A stretch of 64,000 nt of DNA from an uncultured Clostridia bacterium (GTDB lineage Bacteria > Bacillota > Clostridia > Oscillospirales > Acutalibacteraceae). This document shows positions 44,755-53,722 of the stretch, in pieces; the first letter of the stretch is position 1, and every line of letters begins with the position of its first letter. The position numbers and the translations under genes are program-made. The notes beneath the pieces were generated by a model, which had not been told where the DNA came from, did no database searches, and was given only the letters and a program-made list of their open reading frames with translations. The stretch is taken from positions 1 through 64,000 of the forward strand of contig CALBNX010000071.1 of the NCBI GenBank assembly GCA_937896885.1, read 5' to 3'.

Positions 44755-46023
44755 TTATATCTTCTTTGTAAGTTTGCCGTAAACTACACCTAATTTTTTA
44801 GAATAGAATTTGCGGAGCTTTTTCTGTTCTTCAGTCATAACTTCTTTAAGAATTGGCTTTTTAAGTGTTTCCATATTGCCGTCATCGAGAATAAATGCTT
44901 GCGTAAGGCAAATACCACCCTTACCCAACATCTGTGCACGGACATAGCAACTGATTTTATCAGTATAGTCAGCAAGTTTTATTGTGCTCACAATCTGACC
45001 GTCAGTGTCTATTTTATCTCTCTGTATAACTTCGCCGTCTGCAATCCATTCAATAGTGTGACAGTTGACACCACCAATGGTGATAGTCTGGTCATCTTCG
45101 TCAACATTCAATGAAATAACTTGTGGCACAGGTCCTTCGCCCTTAAAATCTTCACCCAACTCGTTTTTTGCATAACGAGCAATAGAGAAGAATGTACCGG
45201 TTTCCATTGCATTACGAAGATTAGAGAGTGAATATTCAGGCAAGATAAAGTCCATAAATGCTGTGTCGATTTGGTCAACCTGATGAGCATCGCTGTTTGA
45301 AAACCCAAAAATCTTGCGACCATAAGGAGTGAGAAGTTTCAAAAGTTCGTCCCACAAAATTCTGTCACTACGATTTGGAATATCATACATATTAAGAACT
45401 TCCATACCCATACATGAGGAATATTTCATAAGAAGATTTGCAAAGAAAGCAATGTTCTTAGGGTCCTTTGCGCAGTCAGGATTTTTCTTTGCCTGTAACA
45501 AGTCTGTTGGGTGATTGATGTGAGAAATACCACCACTTTTTTCAATGAGTGAAAGTGGGATTTCATAGTCGAACTCTAACCCTTGCACGCCTTCATAGGC
45601 ATTATCTGTGAAATAACCGTTCACATGGTTTTTCATAACCGTAAACATATTACACTCAATAGCATCTGCAACATCTTCAAGTCCACGAGTTTTTGTTCTT
45701 GTATTTTTTTCTGATTTATATGTACCATTTTTGATTGCTTTATATTGGTCTTCTGTTAAGTAACTGCGTTTACCGTGCCAGAGATATTGGAAATTGAAAA
45801 ACGGAATATGAGTTGGCTTTTCATTCCAAGGTTTGCCCAAAATTCCGTGCTCTGCGAAAGCTAAAATATCGAAATCATTATCATAGAAACCAATAATCAT
45901 ATCAGTCATAGTGTCGTTTGCATCACTATAAGTCGAATGAGTGTGAAGATTAGTCTTGTAATGTTTCTCTTGGTCTTCAATTAAAGACATAACACTTTCA
46001 TAGGGATTTATAATTTTATACAT
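44755..46023 (-). CDS. PHP-domain metal-dependent phosphoesterase-like protein
   Basis: A 422-residue soluble protein. The PHP metal motifs are TNLHTHSTYSDANDT (about 25-38), AFAEHG, ISHINHPTD and SNSDAH, in the usual order. The C-terminal 120 residues form a beta-rich region (ISLNVDEDDQTITIGGVNC) resembling sandwich domains found in PHP proteins of Clostridia. Activity is unknown; relatives are nucleotide or sugar phosphatases. RBS GGAGA is 7 nt upstream. It is divergent from a GPH transporter. Confidence 0.83.
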   Translation of the reverse strand: MYKIINPYESVMSLIEDQEKHYKTNLHTHSTYSDANDTMTDMIIGFYDNDFDILAFAEHGILGKPWNEKPTHIPFFNFQYLWHGKRSYLTEDQYKAIKNGTYKSEKNTRTKTRGLEDVADAIECNMFTVMKNHVNGYFTDNAYEGVQGLEFDYEIPLSLIEKSGGISHINHPTDLLQAKKNPDCAKDPKNIAFFANLLMKYSSCMGMEVLNMYDIPNRSDRILWDELLKLLTPYGRKIFGFSNSDAHQVDQIDTAFMDFILPEYSLSNLRNAMETGTFFSIARYAKNELGEDFKGEGPVPQVISLNVDEDDQTITIGGVNCHTIEWIADGEVIQRDKIDTDGQIVSTIKLADYTDKISCYVRAQMLGKGGICLTQAFILDDGNMETLKKPILKEVMTEEQKKLRKFYSKKLGVVYGKLTKKI

Positions 46024-46141
46024 ATCTTTTCTCCATTTCGTAAGAGATTTATTAGTATAAATATACCATTTTACAAAGGCAAAGTCAACGAAACAATCAA
46101 CTTAACCAAATTATCACCTTAATTTTATACCTTTTCGTGAA

Positions 46142-46170
46142 TTGTTTATTGGATATTTATAGTGTATAAT
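46142..46170 (+). promoter_or_regulatory. promoter of the 46207 GPH transporter
   Basis: -35 TTGTTT (46142-46147) and -10 TATAAT (46165-46170) with a 17-bp spacer, 36 bp before the start, in the 183-bp divergent gap with the PHP gene. Confidence 0.65.
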
Positions 46171-46206
46171 GAATGTATAATCAAGTTCAGTTAGGAGGAT
46201 TTTGGT

Positions 46207-47652
46207 TTGAACTATATTGACAAAAAAGAAAGACGAAGTTTTATGGCTGGTCTTTCAGGACAAAATATTGTCTATTGCTTTATCGGCGCTTCTTTCTTTC
46301 AATACTTTCTAACGGATATTGCGCAGTTTCCTGCTCATTATGTTGCTGTGCTTCTTATCCTTATGAAAGTGTGGGACGGCATCAACGACCCTATCGTTGG
46401 CTCTATTGTTGACCGTCATCGTTTCAAGAATGGTGAAAAACTTCGACCACTTCTTAAATACACACCCGTACCCGTTGGTATATTCACAGTGCTAATTTTC
46501 GTAGTTTTCTCAACCGACGAAAATCTTTTGTGGCTTCGAATGGGATACTTTGTAATTATGTATCTCTGCTGGGATATCACCTACACTTTACAAGATGTTG
46601 CAATCTGGGGTATGACCGCAGTTGTTACTCCCGATTCAAACGAGCGCGACAAATTCGTTCAGATGGCTCGAACAATTGGTTCTGTCTTCTACGGTGTATT
46701 CAGCGCAGTTATTCCAATGATTATGGAAATTGTTGCAAAACAGTCAGGCAACTCATTAGCTCTTATGACAGTTTTATTTGCCACAATCTTCGGCCTTGGT
46801 GGTGCTCTTGTAAGTGCAAAATGCTACAAAGCACAAGAAAGAGTTCGACTTGTTGAACCATCTCAACAACAAACATCAATTCTTGAATGTTTCAAGCTCC
46901 TTTTCCAGAACAAGATGCTTATGCTCATTACCCTTTCAAACCTTTTCGGGTCACTTGCATTCGGCAACTCACTTGTTACATATTTCTTCAAATACAAGAT
47001 GCCCGAAATCTCAGTTGCAGGCTTTGTTCTTGGACCACTTACACTCACAACTGTATATGGCGCAATCACCTATGCACCAAGCTTCTTGGGTATGATTTTT
47101 GCTGATAAACTTAAAATTAAATTCGGTGGTTACAGAAATCTTCTCATCTTCATTCAGATTTGCACGATTGTTGGCAAAGTTCTTGCATGGATTATCGGAT
47201 TTGAGGGCAATAACATACTTATTGGTATGATTATTATGGCTATCTGCTCAATTCCATCAGGTGCCGCAAGTATTGCACAGACTTCGCTCTTCTGCGACAG
47301 CGTTGACTATATGGAATGGAAAACAGGCAAACGCACAGAGGGTGTTACATTCGCAATGCAGACATTCTTCACAAAGATTTCAAGTGGTGTGACAGGTGCT
47401 CTTGCAACATTCTCACTTAGTCTTCTCGGCTATGTTGCGGTTGAAGATGTTGAAGGCGCAGTTTATCTTGGCACACAGAGTCAGGCTTTTGAAGACTGGA
47501 TTTGGCCACTCACAATGCTCACTCCCGCAATTGCGGCTGTGCTCTATATAATCCCATTGCTCTTAATTAAATATACACCTGAACAAAAAGCACAGGTTGA
47601 AGCAGAACTTGCAGAGCGCAGAGCAAAAGCAGAAATTAAAGAAAACGCATAA
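46207..47652 (+). CDS. MFS/GPH-family sugar transporter
   Basis: A 481-residue symporter with about twelve helices. The helix 2-3 loop WDGINDPIVGSIVDRHRFKNGEK and the late CDSVDYMEWKTGKRTEG are classic glycoside-pentoside-hexuronide family signatures. The start codon is TTG, with AGGAGG 8 nt upstream. It ends with a cytoplasmic charged tail (EAELAERRAKAEIKENA). The substrate is not evident; it is divergent from a PHP-domain protein. It shares the family, but little direct similarity, with the transporter at 33054. Confidence 0.92.
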   Translation: MNYIDKKERRSFMAGLSGQNIVYCFIGASFFQYFLTDIAQFPAHYVAVLLILMKVWDGINDPIVGSIVDRHRFKNGEKLRPLLKYTPVPVGIFTVLIFVVFSTDENLLWLRMGYFVIMYLCWDITYTLQDVAIWGMTAVVTPDSNERDKFVQMARTIGSVFYGVFSAVIPMIMEIVAKQSGNSLALMTVLFATIFGLGGALVSAKCYKAQERVRLVEPSQQQTSILECFKLLFQNKMLMLITLSNLFGSLAFGNSLVTYFFKYKMPEISVAGFVLGPLTLTTVYGAITYAPSFLGMIFADKLKIKFGGYRNLLIFIQICTIVGKVLAWIIGFEGNNILIGMIIMAICSIPSGAASIAQTSLFCDSVDYMEWKTGKRTEGVTFAMQTFFTKISSGVTGALATFSLSLLGYVAVEDVEGAVYLGTQSQAFEDWIWPLTMLTPAIAAVLYIIPLLLIKYTPEQKAQVEAELAERRAKAEIKENA

Positions 47653-47654
47653 AA

Positions 47655-47690
47655 ACAACCCCACAGAGAATTGCTCTGTGGGGTTAACTT
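47655..47690. terminator. terminator between transporter and hppA
   Basis: Stem AACCCCACAGAG / CTCTGTGGGGTT with a 5-nt loop. The T tail is better on the minus strand (GTTTTTATG), where it would end hppA. Confidence 0.82.
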
Positions 47691-47700
47691 ATGTCTTAAA

Positions 47701-49782
47701 TTAAAGAATACTACAATTTACAACAAGTGCTGCAAATACGATTGATACCATTGAAAGAAGTTTAATAAGAATGTTAATTGCAGGACCTGATGTATCTTTG
47801 AATGGGTCACCAACTGTGTCGCCTACAACTGCTGCTTTATGTTGGTCACTACCCTTACCACCGTGAACGCCTGATTCAATATATTTCTTCGCATTGTCCC
47901 AAGCACCACCTGAGTTTGACATAAAGATTGCCATCAAGAAGCCGGATACTGTTGCGCCTGCAAGCATACCAACAACACCTTTATATCCAAGAACAAGACC
48001 AACCACAACAGGAACTGCAATTGCAACTACTGTTGGAAGCACCATTTCACGAAGACTTGCTTTTGTGCAAAGGTCAACGCAAGATGCATAGTCAGGCTCT
48101 GCTTCACCTTCCATAAGACCTTTAATCTCTTTGAACTGACGACGAACTTCTTTAACAACGCTCTGTGCAGCCTTACCAACTGAATCCATTGTGAGTGCTG
48201 CAAATACGAATGGAAGACATCCACCGATGAAAAGACCGATAAGAACAACTGGATTCACAATATCAAAACTCAAATCCGCTGTTGGGTCAATGCTCTTAAT
48301 CTTATCTACATAAGATGCAACAAGAGCAAGAGCTGTAAGTGCTGCTGAACCAATTGCAAAGCCTTTACCTGTTGCAGCAGTTGTGTTACCAAGTGAGTCA
48401 AGAGCATCCGTTCTTTCTCTTACCTCAGGCTCGAGACCTGCCATTTCTGCAATACCACCAGCATTATCAGCAACAGGGCCATAAGCGTCAGTTGCAAGAG
48501 TGATACCAAGAGTTGAGAGCATACCAACTGCTGAAAGCGCGATACCATAAAGTCCCATTGCAGCACTTTCGCTACCACCTGAAATGAAATATGAAACGAG
48601 AACACTGATTGCAATGATTACAATTGGAACTGCTGTTGATTTCATACCAAGACCAAGTCCACCGATAATAATTGTTGCTGAGCCTGTTTCAGATGTGCTT
48701 GCAAGCTTCTTTGTTGGTTTATATGTGTCAGATGTGAAATATTCAGTTGACTGACCGATAAGCACACCTGCGATAAGACCTGAAACGATTGCAACATAAA
48801 GGCCAAGATTAGCTTTACCAAGTACCAACCACACAACAGGAAGTGCGACAATAGCAATACCAATTGCGCTAAGGTTTGTACCACGGCTGAGAGCTTTAAG
48901 CAACTGTTTCTGGTCAATGCTTTCACCTGTGCGAACAAAGAATGTACCGATAATTGACATTAAGATACCAATTGCAGCAAGAATCATTGGCACTGCCATC
49001 GCTTTAATGTCACCTGCGAAAGCGGAAACACCAAGAGCAGAAGCAGAGATAATTGAACTTACATAAGATTCATAAAGGTCTGCACCCATACCTGCAACGT
49101 CACCAACATTGTCGCCAACATTGTCTGCGATAACTGCAGGGTTTCTTGGGTCGTCTTCAGGGATTCCTGCTTCAACCTTACCAACAAGGTCTGCACCAAC
49201 GTCAGCAGCCTTTGTGAAGATACCACCGCCTACACGAGCGAAGAGCGCCATTGAAGATGCACCCATACCGAATGTGAGCATTGCGCTTGTGATATCTGCT
49301 GGTGAGAGATGAAATACAAATTTAAGCAAAAAGAACCATACTGAAATGTCAAGAAGTCCAAGACCAACAACAGTAAAGCCCATAACTGAACCTGCTGAAA
49401 ATGCTACACGAAGACCACGGTTAAGACCTTCACGACAAGCGTTTGCGGTTCTTGCATTTGAAAGAGTTGCGATTTTCATTCCAACAAAGCCTGAAAGGGC
49501 TGAGAAGAAACCACCTGTAATAAATGCAAACGGAACAAACCAAGTCAAGAAGCCGAGTGCTGCCATAATGCAAAGAACAACAAACATTCCGCCGAAGAAA
49601 ACTAAAACAACAGAATATTGTCTTTTAAGATAAGCGTTGGCACCCTTTCTGATTGATTGTGAGATTTTTTGCATTTTTTCTGTTCCCTCAGAGAACTTGA
49701 GAACCTTTTTTGCTGTCAACGCAGCAAACATGAGGGCAAAAACAGAACCCAAAAATGTGAGTAAAATCAAAAGTTTTTCCAC
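47701..49782 (-). CDS. hppA: membrane ion-translocating pyrophosphatase, K+-dependent type
   Basis: Hydrolyses PPi and pumps H+ or Na+ outward, saving energy in anaerobes. The protein has about 693 residues and sixteen hydrophobic segments. The substrate site contains [20 protein letters not shown] and [19 protein letters not shown], and the C-terminal site has [14 protein letters not shown]. The segment [11 protein letters not shown] has Ala where K+-independent enzymes carry Lys, indicating K+ dependence. I prefer the GTG at 49782, which has AAAGGTGG upstream; the GTG at 49794 overlaps that RBS. Whether it pumps Na+ or H+ cannot be told by reading. Confidence 0.95.
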   Translation of the reverse strand: MEKLLILLTFLGSVFALMFAALTAKKVLKFSEGTEKMQKISQSIRKGANAYLKRQYSVVLVFFGGMFVVLCIMAALGFLTWFVPFAFITGGFFSALSGFVGMKIATLSNARTANACREGLNRGLRVAFSAGSVMGFTVVGLGLLDISVWFFLLKFVFHLSPADITSAMLTFGMGASSMALFARVGGGIFTKAADVGADLVGKVEAGIPEDDPRNPAVIADNVGDNVGDVAGMGADLYESYVSSIISASALGVSAFAGDIKAMAVPMILAAIGILMSIIGTFFVRTGESIDQKQLLKALSRGTNLSAIGIAIVALPVVWLVLGKANLGLYVAIVSGLIAGVLIGQSTEYFTSDTYKPTKKLASTSETGSATIIIGGLGLGMKSTAVPIVIIAISVLVSYFISGGSESAAMGLYGIALSAVGMLSTLGITLATDAYGPVADNAGGIAEMAGLEPEVRERTDALDSLGNTTAATGKGFAIGSAALTALALVASYVDKIKSIDPTADLSFDIVNPVVLIGLFIGGCLPFVFAALTMDSVGKAAQSVVKEVRRQFKEIKGLMEGEAEPDYASCVDLCTKASLREMVLPTVVAIAVPVVVGLVLGYKGVVGMLAGATVSGFLMAIFMSNSGGAWDNAKKYIESGVHGGKGSDQHKAAVVGDTVGDPFKDTSGPAINILIKLLSMVSIVFAALVVNCSIL

Positions 49783-49823
49783 ACTATCGTCCACCTTTTT
49801 ATGTATTATTATTTTATTATAAC

Positions 49824-49871
49824 ATTATATTATAAAAAAACGGATTGTCAAGCATTTAACAATCCGTTTTT
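49824..49871 (-). promoter_or_regulatory. overlapping terminator and hppA promoter
   Basis: Minus-strand hairpin ACGGATTGT / ACAATCCGT (49840-49867) followed by TTTTTTT ends the upstream LRR/dockerin gene. The hppA -35 TTGACA (49846-49851) sits in its 3' arm, with -10 TATAAT at 49824-49829 and a 16-bp spacer. Confidence 0.75.
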
Positions 49872-49971
49872 ATAAATTTGTGAAACTTTTACAAACTGAA
49901 CTTGCAAAATAAAATATTTTTTATCTTTTTGATGTCGAAAAATGCAGTTTTTGTTCTTTTTTCTTGCATTT

Positions 49972-51444
49972 TTATAATATCGGCATTAAATTATTCAAAT
50001 ACAAATCAAGATAAACAACGTCAAACGAGTCAACCGCACCGTCTTCGTTTATATCGCAACGGTTAAACATAATATTATCTGTTACTCTTTCTATTGTAGA
50101 AACAATTTCTACAAGCAAGTTATAGTCTTCTATGTCGATTTTACCATCACCGTTAACATCACCTTTTTTGCGTGATGGTGGCATATCATTTTTTATTAAA
50201 TCAAGGATAATTGCATCAAAGCCGTCAACTGCTCCGTCGCTATCTAAATCACCTAAATATGTCATCAATTCATTCTGCACACTCTGTGTTGAACAAATGT
50301 CACAAATTATCTCATAGTCTTTTTCGTCAATAAATCCATCAAAATTCAAATCGCATTTTTCAAAGGAATCTATTGCAATAAACTTGATTTGATTTGATTG
50401 AGCATATTCTTTTGCATAAGAGTCTGAATAGCCTAAAATCGTCGCACTTGCTTTATCTTCAAACATCATATCTGCAATTTTGGTAATAGATTTAGGGATT
50501 ATTACAATATCCTTAAATAAAACGCCTTCTATAATTTCGGTTGCACCATCTTTTATCTCAACCACATCACAGTTTTCTTTCACGCCAATTACTTTATCGT
50601 TATAATAAAGCACATTACCGCGCCAGTTATCAGGATTATTGTAATATCCTGTGTTATAAAATGCACTAGCATTCATCTTAATATCTTTTTGTGGCAACTG
50701 AATCTGCTCAAGTGAAATGCAGTTTTCAAAAGCCGAGTCACCAACATATTCAAGTCCGTCAAAGAAAGTTATTGTTTTTAATTTCTCACAATCTTTGAAA
50801 GCATTTTTGCCAATTGACACTAATTGGTTTGATAACGAAACCGAATTTGCATCGCAACCTAAAAAAGCACCATCAGCAATAACACGTGTGGCGGCTTTGA
50901 TTGTATAAGAGCCTGAATATGTTATCTCTATAAGATTTGTGCCCAGATACAAATAATCAAGATTATGTGCAGCTATATCTTCCCAAGATATTTGAGCCAT
51001 ACCATTACCAATCTGAACGCCACCTGATGTGCCACTTTGATTTGTTTTTGGTTTCCAGTTGGACTTGTCATTATAATAAGCAGTATTATAAATTGCTTTT
51101 TCACCAATATGAAGTATGGTATCAGGCAAAGAAATTGTTGCAAGAGATATGCAATTTTCAAATGCACTAGCACCAATATCTTTTACACCTGAGTTGACAG
51201 TTACAGATGCAATATTCTTATTATCTTTAAAAGCGTTGTCACCGATTTTATATACATTTAAACCCTCAATTTGTGATGGGACTGTAACTTCTGTTTCAGT
51301 GCCTGTGTAACCTATAATAATTACACCCTCATCAACAATTTCATACGTGAAATTATTATATGATAAAGCAAAAGACGGTATTACAGATGAAAATGCGCAT
51401 AGAATCATTGCAACGCAAAGCAATATTGATATTAACTTTTTCAT
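49972..51444 (-). CDS. secreted leucine-rich-repeat protein with dockerin-like repeats
   Basis: The 490 residues start with a signal peptide (MKKLISILLCVAMILCAFSS, cleavage near residue 27). Residues about 30-345 are BspA-type LRR_5 repeats (for example IGDNAFKDNKNIASVTV, IGASAFENCISLATISLP, VGDSAFENCISLEQIQLP). Residues about 368-490 hold four calcium-loop motifs (CDLNFDGFIDEKDY, GDLDSDGAVDGFDA, GDVNGDGKIDIEDY, CDINEDGAVDSFDV), that is two dockerin type I-like modules. Dockerins bind cohesins in cellulosome-like assemblies; no cohesin or scaffoldin is in the window. RBS AAAGGACGGTG precedes the ATG. Confidence 0.88.
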   Translation of the reverse strand: MKKLISILLCVAMILCAFSSVIPSFALSYNNFTYEIVDEGVIIIGYTGTETEVTVPSQIEGLNVYKIGDNAFKDNKNIASVTVNSGVKDIGASAFENCISLATISLPDTILHIGEKAIYNTAYYNDKSNWKPKTNQSGTSGGVQIGNGMAQISWEDIAAHNLDYLYLGTNLIEITYSGSYTIKAATRVIADGAFLGCDANSVSLSNQLVSIGKNAFKDCEKLKTITFFDGLEYVGDSAFENCISLEQIQLPQKDIKMNASAFYNTGYYNNPDNWRGNVLYYNDKVIGVKENCDVVEIKDGATEIIEGVLFKDIVIIPKSITKIADMMFEDKASATILGYSDSYAKEYAQSNQIKFIAIDSFEKCDLNFDGFIDEKDYEIICDICSTQSVQNELMTYLGDLDSDGAVDGFDAIILDLIKNDMPPSRKKGDVNGDGKIDIEDYNLLVEIVSTIERVTDNIMFNRCDINEDGAVDSFDVVYLDLYLNNLMPIL

Positions 51445-51498
51445 TTCTGCACCGTCCTTTCGAGATTATGTGAGTATTTTAACATTAAAGTAGTTTTA

Positions 51499-51534
51499 TT
51501 GCAAGAAAAATAATGGTGGGAGCAAGCTCCCACC
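51499..51534 (-). terminator. palindrome acting as terminator of the hexuronate operon
   Basis: GGTGGGAGC-AA-GCTCCCACC (51515-51534). On the minus strand it is followed by ATTATTTTTCTT, so it can end transcription coming from kdgA. It belongs to the dispersed GGCGGGAGCAAGCCCCCGCC-type palindromes. Confidence 0.65.
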
Positions 51535-51555
51535 CCATAAACAAATTTTAAAATA

Positions 51556-51650
51556 GATTTATTTTTTTGCAAGACAATGTGGCAGAGGCGAAGCTGTATT
51601 TGCTATACCGCGAGCCGAAAGCCACGCAGGATTGCAGAAAAAGAAACTAT
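51556..51650. repeat. 95-bp structured repeat R1 at the kdgA stop
   Basis: Aligns without gaps to 52381-52475 (6 mismatches by my count). It contains arms that can pair: a T-rich start TTTTTTTGCAAGACAATGTGGC and an A-rich end GCCACGCAGGATTGCAGAAAAA. The kdgA TAG stop (51647-51649) lies inside the repeat edge, so the element begins exactly where the gene ends. Confidence 0.88.
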
Positions 51651-52303
51651 TTATTTGCAAGTTCTGCACGAGCGAGTTTAATATTTTCTACAAAACGCTT
51701 ACCTGTTTCTGTAATCTTCTTGTAGTCGCCTGTCTTTGCACCTGCAGTAAGTGATGAACCAGCTCCTACTGCAACAGCACCTGCTTTAATCCATTCACCA
51801 ACATTATCAGCATCAACGCCACCTGTTGGCATCATCTTAGCATAAGGGATTGGTCCTTTGATGTCTTTAATAATCTTTGGTCCAAAAAGGTCAGCAGGGA
51901 AAACTTTAAGAATATCTGCACCGTTTTCCATAGCAAGAAGACCCTCGCGAACTGTCATAATACCAGGCATCATTGGAACTCTGTAACGGTTACAAAGTTT
52001 AAGTGTTTCAAGGTCAAGAGCAGGGCTAACGATATATTCTGCACCTGAAAGCATAGCAATTCTTGCTGTTGCTGCATCAAGAACTGTACCTGCACCAAGA
52101 ATAATTTCTTCAGGTGTGTATCTCTTTGCAAGTTCTTCAATAACCTTGTCAGCGTGTGGAACTGTGAATGTAAGCTCAATAGCAGCCACTCCGCCTTCAA
52201 TACAAGCATCAGTAATTCTGATAGCCTGGTCAACTGTTTCAGCACGGACAACGGCTACGATACCGCAGTCCTGAATTCGGGTAATAATTTTTTCTTTATC
52301 CAT
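51647..52303 (-). CDS. kdgA: KDPG/KHG aldolase
   Basis: Cleaves 2-keto-3-deoxy-6-phosphogluconate to pyruvate and glyceraldehyde 3-phosphate. The 218-residue length is typical. The Schiff-base lysine is in ADILKVFPAD (about 135), with the supporting Glu in AAIELTFTVP and the family stretches LGAGTVLDA and VSPALD and MMPTGGVDADN. RBS GGAGATG is 7 nt upstream. It is the last gene of the uxuA-uxuB-kdgK-kdgA operon and completes the pathway. Confidence 0.95.
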   Translation of the reverse strand: MDKEKIITRIQDCGIVAVVRAETVDQAIRITDACIEGGVAAIELTFTVPHADKVIEELAKRYTPEEIILGAGTVLDAATARIAMLSGAEYIVSPALDLETLKLCNRYRVPMMPGIMTVREGLLAMENGADILKVFPADLFGPKIIKDIKGPIPYAKMMPTGGVDADNVGEWIKAGAVAVGAGSSLTAGAKTGDYKKITETGKRFVENIKLARAELANK

Positions 52304-52332
52304 AATTACATCTCCAAATCGGAATATATTTT

Positions 52333-52363
52333 GGGCGATTCGTGAATCGCCCCTACAAAATTA
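52333..52363. repeat. dispersed palindrome GGGCGATTCG/TGAATCGCCC
   Basis: Same family as 3132-3160: a 20-bp palindrome with one central mismatch followed by CTACAAAATTA, in the kdgK-kdgA gap. Confidence 0.85.
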
Positions 52364-52380
52364 CCTCTTAAATTGAGATA

Positions 52381-52475
52381 GATTTGTTTTTTCGCAAGAC
52401 AATGTGGCAGAGGCGAAGCTGTATGTGCTATACCGCGAGCCGAAAGCCACGAAGTATTGCGGAAAAAGAAACTAT
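52381..52475. repeat. 95-bp structured repeat R2 at the kdgK stop
   Basis: Second copy of the R1 element. The kdgK TAG stop (52472-52474) again sits at the repeat edge. Arms TTTTTTCGCAAGACAATGTGGC and GCCACGAAGTATTGCGGAAAAA can pair into a long hairpin with an inner GTAT-N5-ATAC hairpin in the transcript. Confidence 0.88.
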
Positions 52476-53569
52476 CTCTGTACTCGAGCACCTGAGCCTT
52501 TGACAATGTTTTCAACTTCTTTGAGTGATGCCATTGATGTGTCGCCCGGTGTTGTCATTGCAAGTGCACCGTGAGCAACGCCGTAGTTTACTGCTGTCTG
52601 TGCGTCTTCTGTTGTCATAAGTCCGTAAATAAGACCAGATGCGAAAGAGTCACCACCGCCAACACGGTCAAGGATTTCAAGACCTGGAAGTTCAAGTCCC
52701 TTATGAACCTTACCGTCTGCATAGCAGATTGCTGACCAGTCATTAACTGTTGCAGTTTTAACTGTACGAAGAGTTGTTGCGATAACCTTGAAGTTAGGAT
52801 AAACCTTAACAACTTCTTCGAGCATCTTATAATAGCCTTCAATGTTGAGTTCTTTAAGATTTTCGTCGTTGCCCTCAATTTCAAAACCAAGACAAGCTGT
52901 GAAATCTTCTTCGTTACCAATCATAACATCGATATATTTTGCGATTTCTTTATTAACTTCTTGTGCCTTTGCTTTACCACCAATATCATTCCAAAGAGAT
53001 GGACGGTAGTTAAGGTCATAAGATACGATTGTGCCGTATTTCTTTGCAGTTTTAACAGCTTCGATTGCTACTTCTGCTGTTGACTCTGAAAGTGCTGCGA
53101 AAATACCACCTGTATGAAGCCAGCGAACACCAAGTGTGCCGAAAATGTAATCCCAGTCAATGTCCCCTGCTTTAAGTTGTGCAACTGCTGTATTACCACG
53201 GTCAGAAACACCAACTGCACCACGGATACCATAGCCACGCTCTGTAAAATTAAGTCCATTTCTTACAGTTCTGCCGATACCGTCATATTTTACCCATTTG
53301 ATGAGTGATGTATCAACGCCACCTTGAAGAATAAAATCTTCAAGAAGACGACCAACTTCGTTATCTGCAAATGCTGTAACAACTGCAGTTTTCATACCGA
53401 AACAACGACGAAGACCACGAGCAACATTGTATTCGCCGCCACCTTCCCAAGCACGGAAATTACGAGCAGTTTTAATTCTGCCCTCGCCCGGGTCAAGACG
53501 AAGCATAATTTCACCAAGTGAAATCATATCAAACATACAATCTTCTTTTTTTCTAAGATTTAAGTTCAT
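52472..53569 (-). CDS. kdgK: 2-keto-3-deoxygluconate kinase (PfkB family)
   Basis: Phosphorylates KDG to KDPG with ATP. The 365 residues show the ribokinase fold: N-terminal ISLGEIMLRLDPGEGRIK and substrate-site EGGGEYNVARGLRR, and the catalytic anion-hole motif DRVGGGDSFASGLIYG with the Asp base near 300. RBS GGAGGT 6 nt before the ATG fixes the start. The operon neighbours uxuA, uxuB and kdgA fix the substrate well. The gene ends inside repeat R2. Confidence 0.94.
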   Translation of the reverse strand: MNLNLRKKEDCMFDMISLGEIMLRLDPGEGRIKTARNFRAWEGGGEYNVARGLRRCFGMKTAVVTAFADNEVGRLLEDFILQGGVDTSLIKWVKYDGIGRTVRNGLNFTERGYGIRGAVGVSDRGNTAVAQLKAGDIDWDYIFGTLGVRWLHTGGIFAALSESTAEVAIEAVKTAKKYGTIVSYDLNYRPSLWNDIGGKAKAQEVNKEIAKYIDVMIGNEEDFTACLGFEIEGNDENLKELNIEGYYKMLEEVVKVYPNFKVIATTLRTVKTATVNDWSAICYADGKVHKGLELPGLEILDRVGGGDSFASGLIYGLMTTEDAQTAVNYGVAHGALAMTTPGDTSMASLKEVENIVKGSGARVQR

Positions 53570-53627
53570 ATTTATACCTCCAAATTTTTGTTACAACTTA
53601 TGCTGATAAAACCAACATAAGTGGTGA

Positions 53628-53722
53628 GTTATTTTTTTGTTAGAGCCGTATGAAAGCGGAGTTCATACTTGCGTGTATTAACGAGCATTTCAGACGAGCT
53701 ATAACGGAAAAAGAACCACCAA
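53628..53722. repeat. R3: structured intergenic element after uxuB
   Basis: Shares architecture, but little sequence, with R1/R2: T-rich TTATTTTTTTGTTAGAGCC at one end, GAGCTATAACGGAAAAAGAA at the other, and the inner hairpin GTATGAA-N7-TTCATAC in the transcript. It lies directly after the uxuB stop. Relationship to R1/R2 is an inference from position and folding. Confidence 0.5.
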
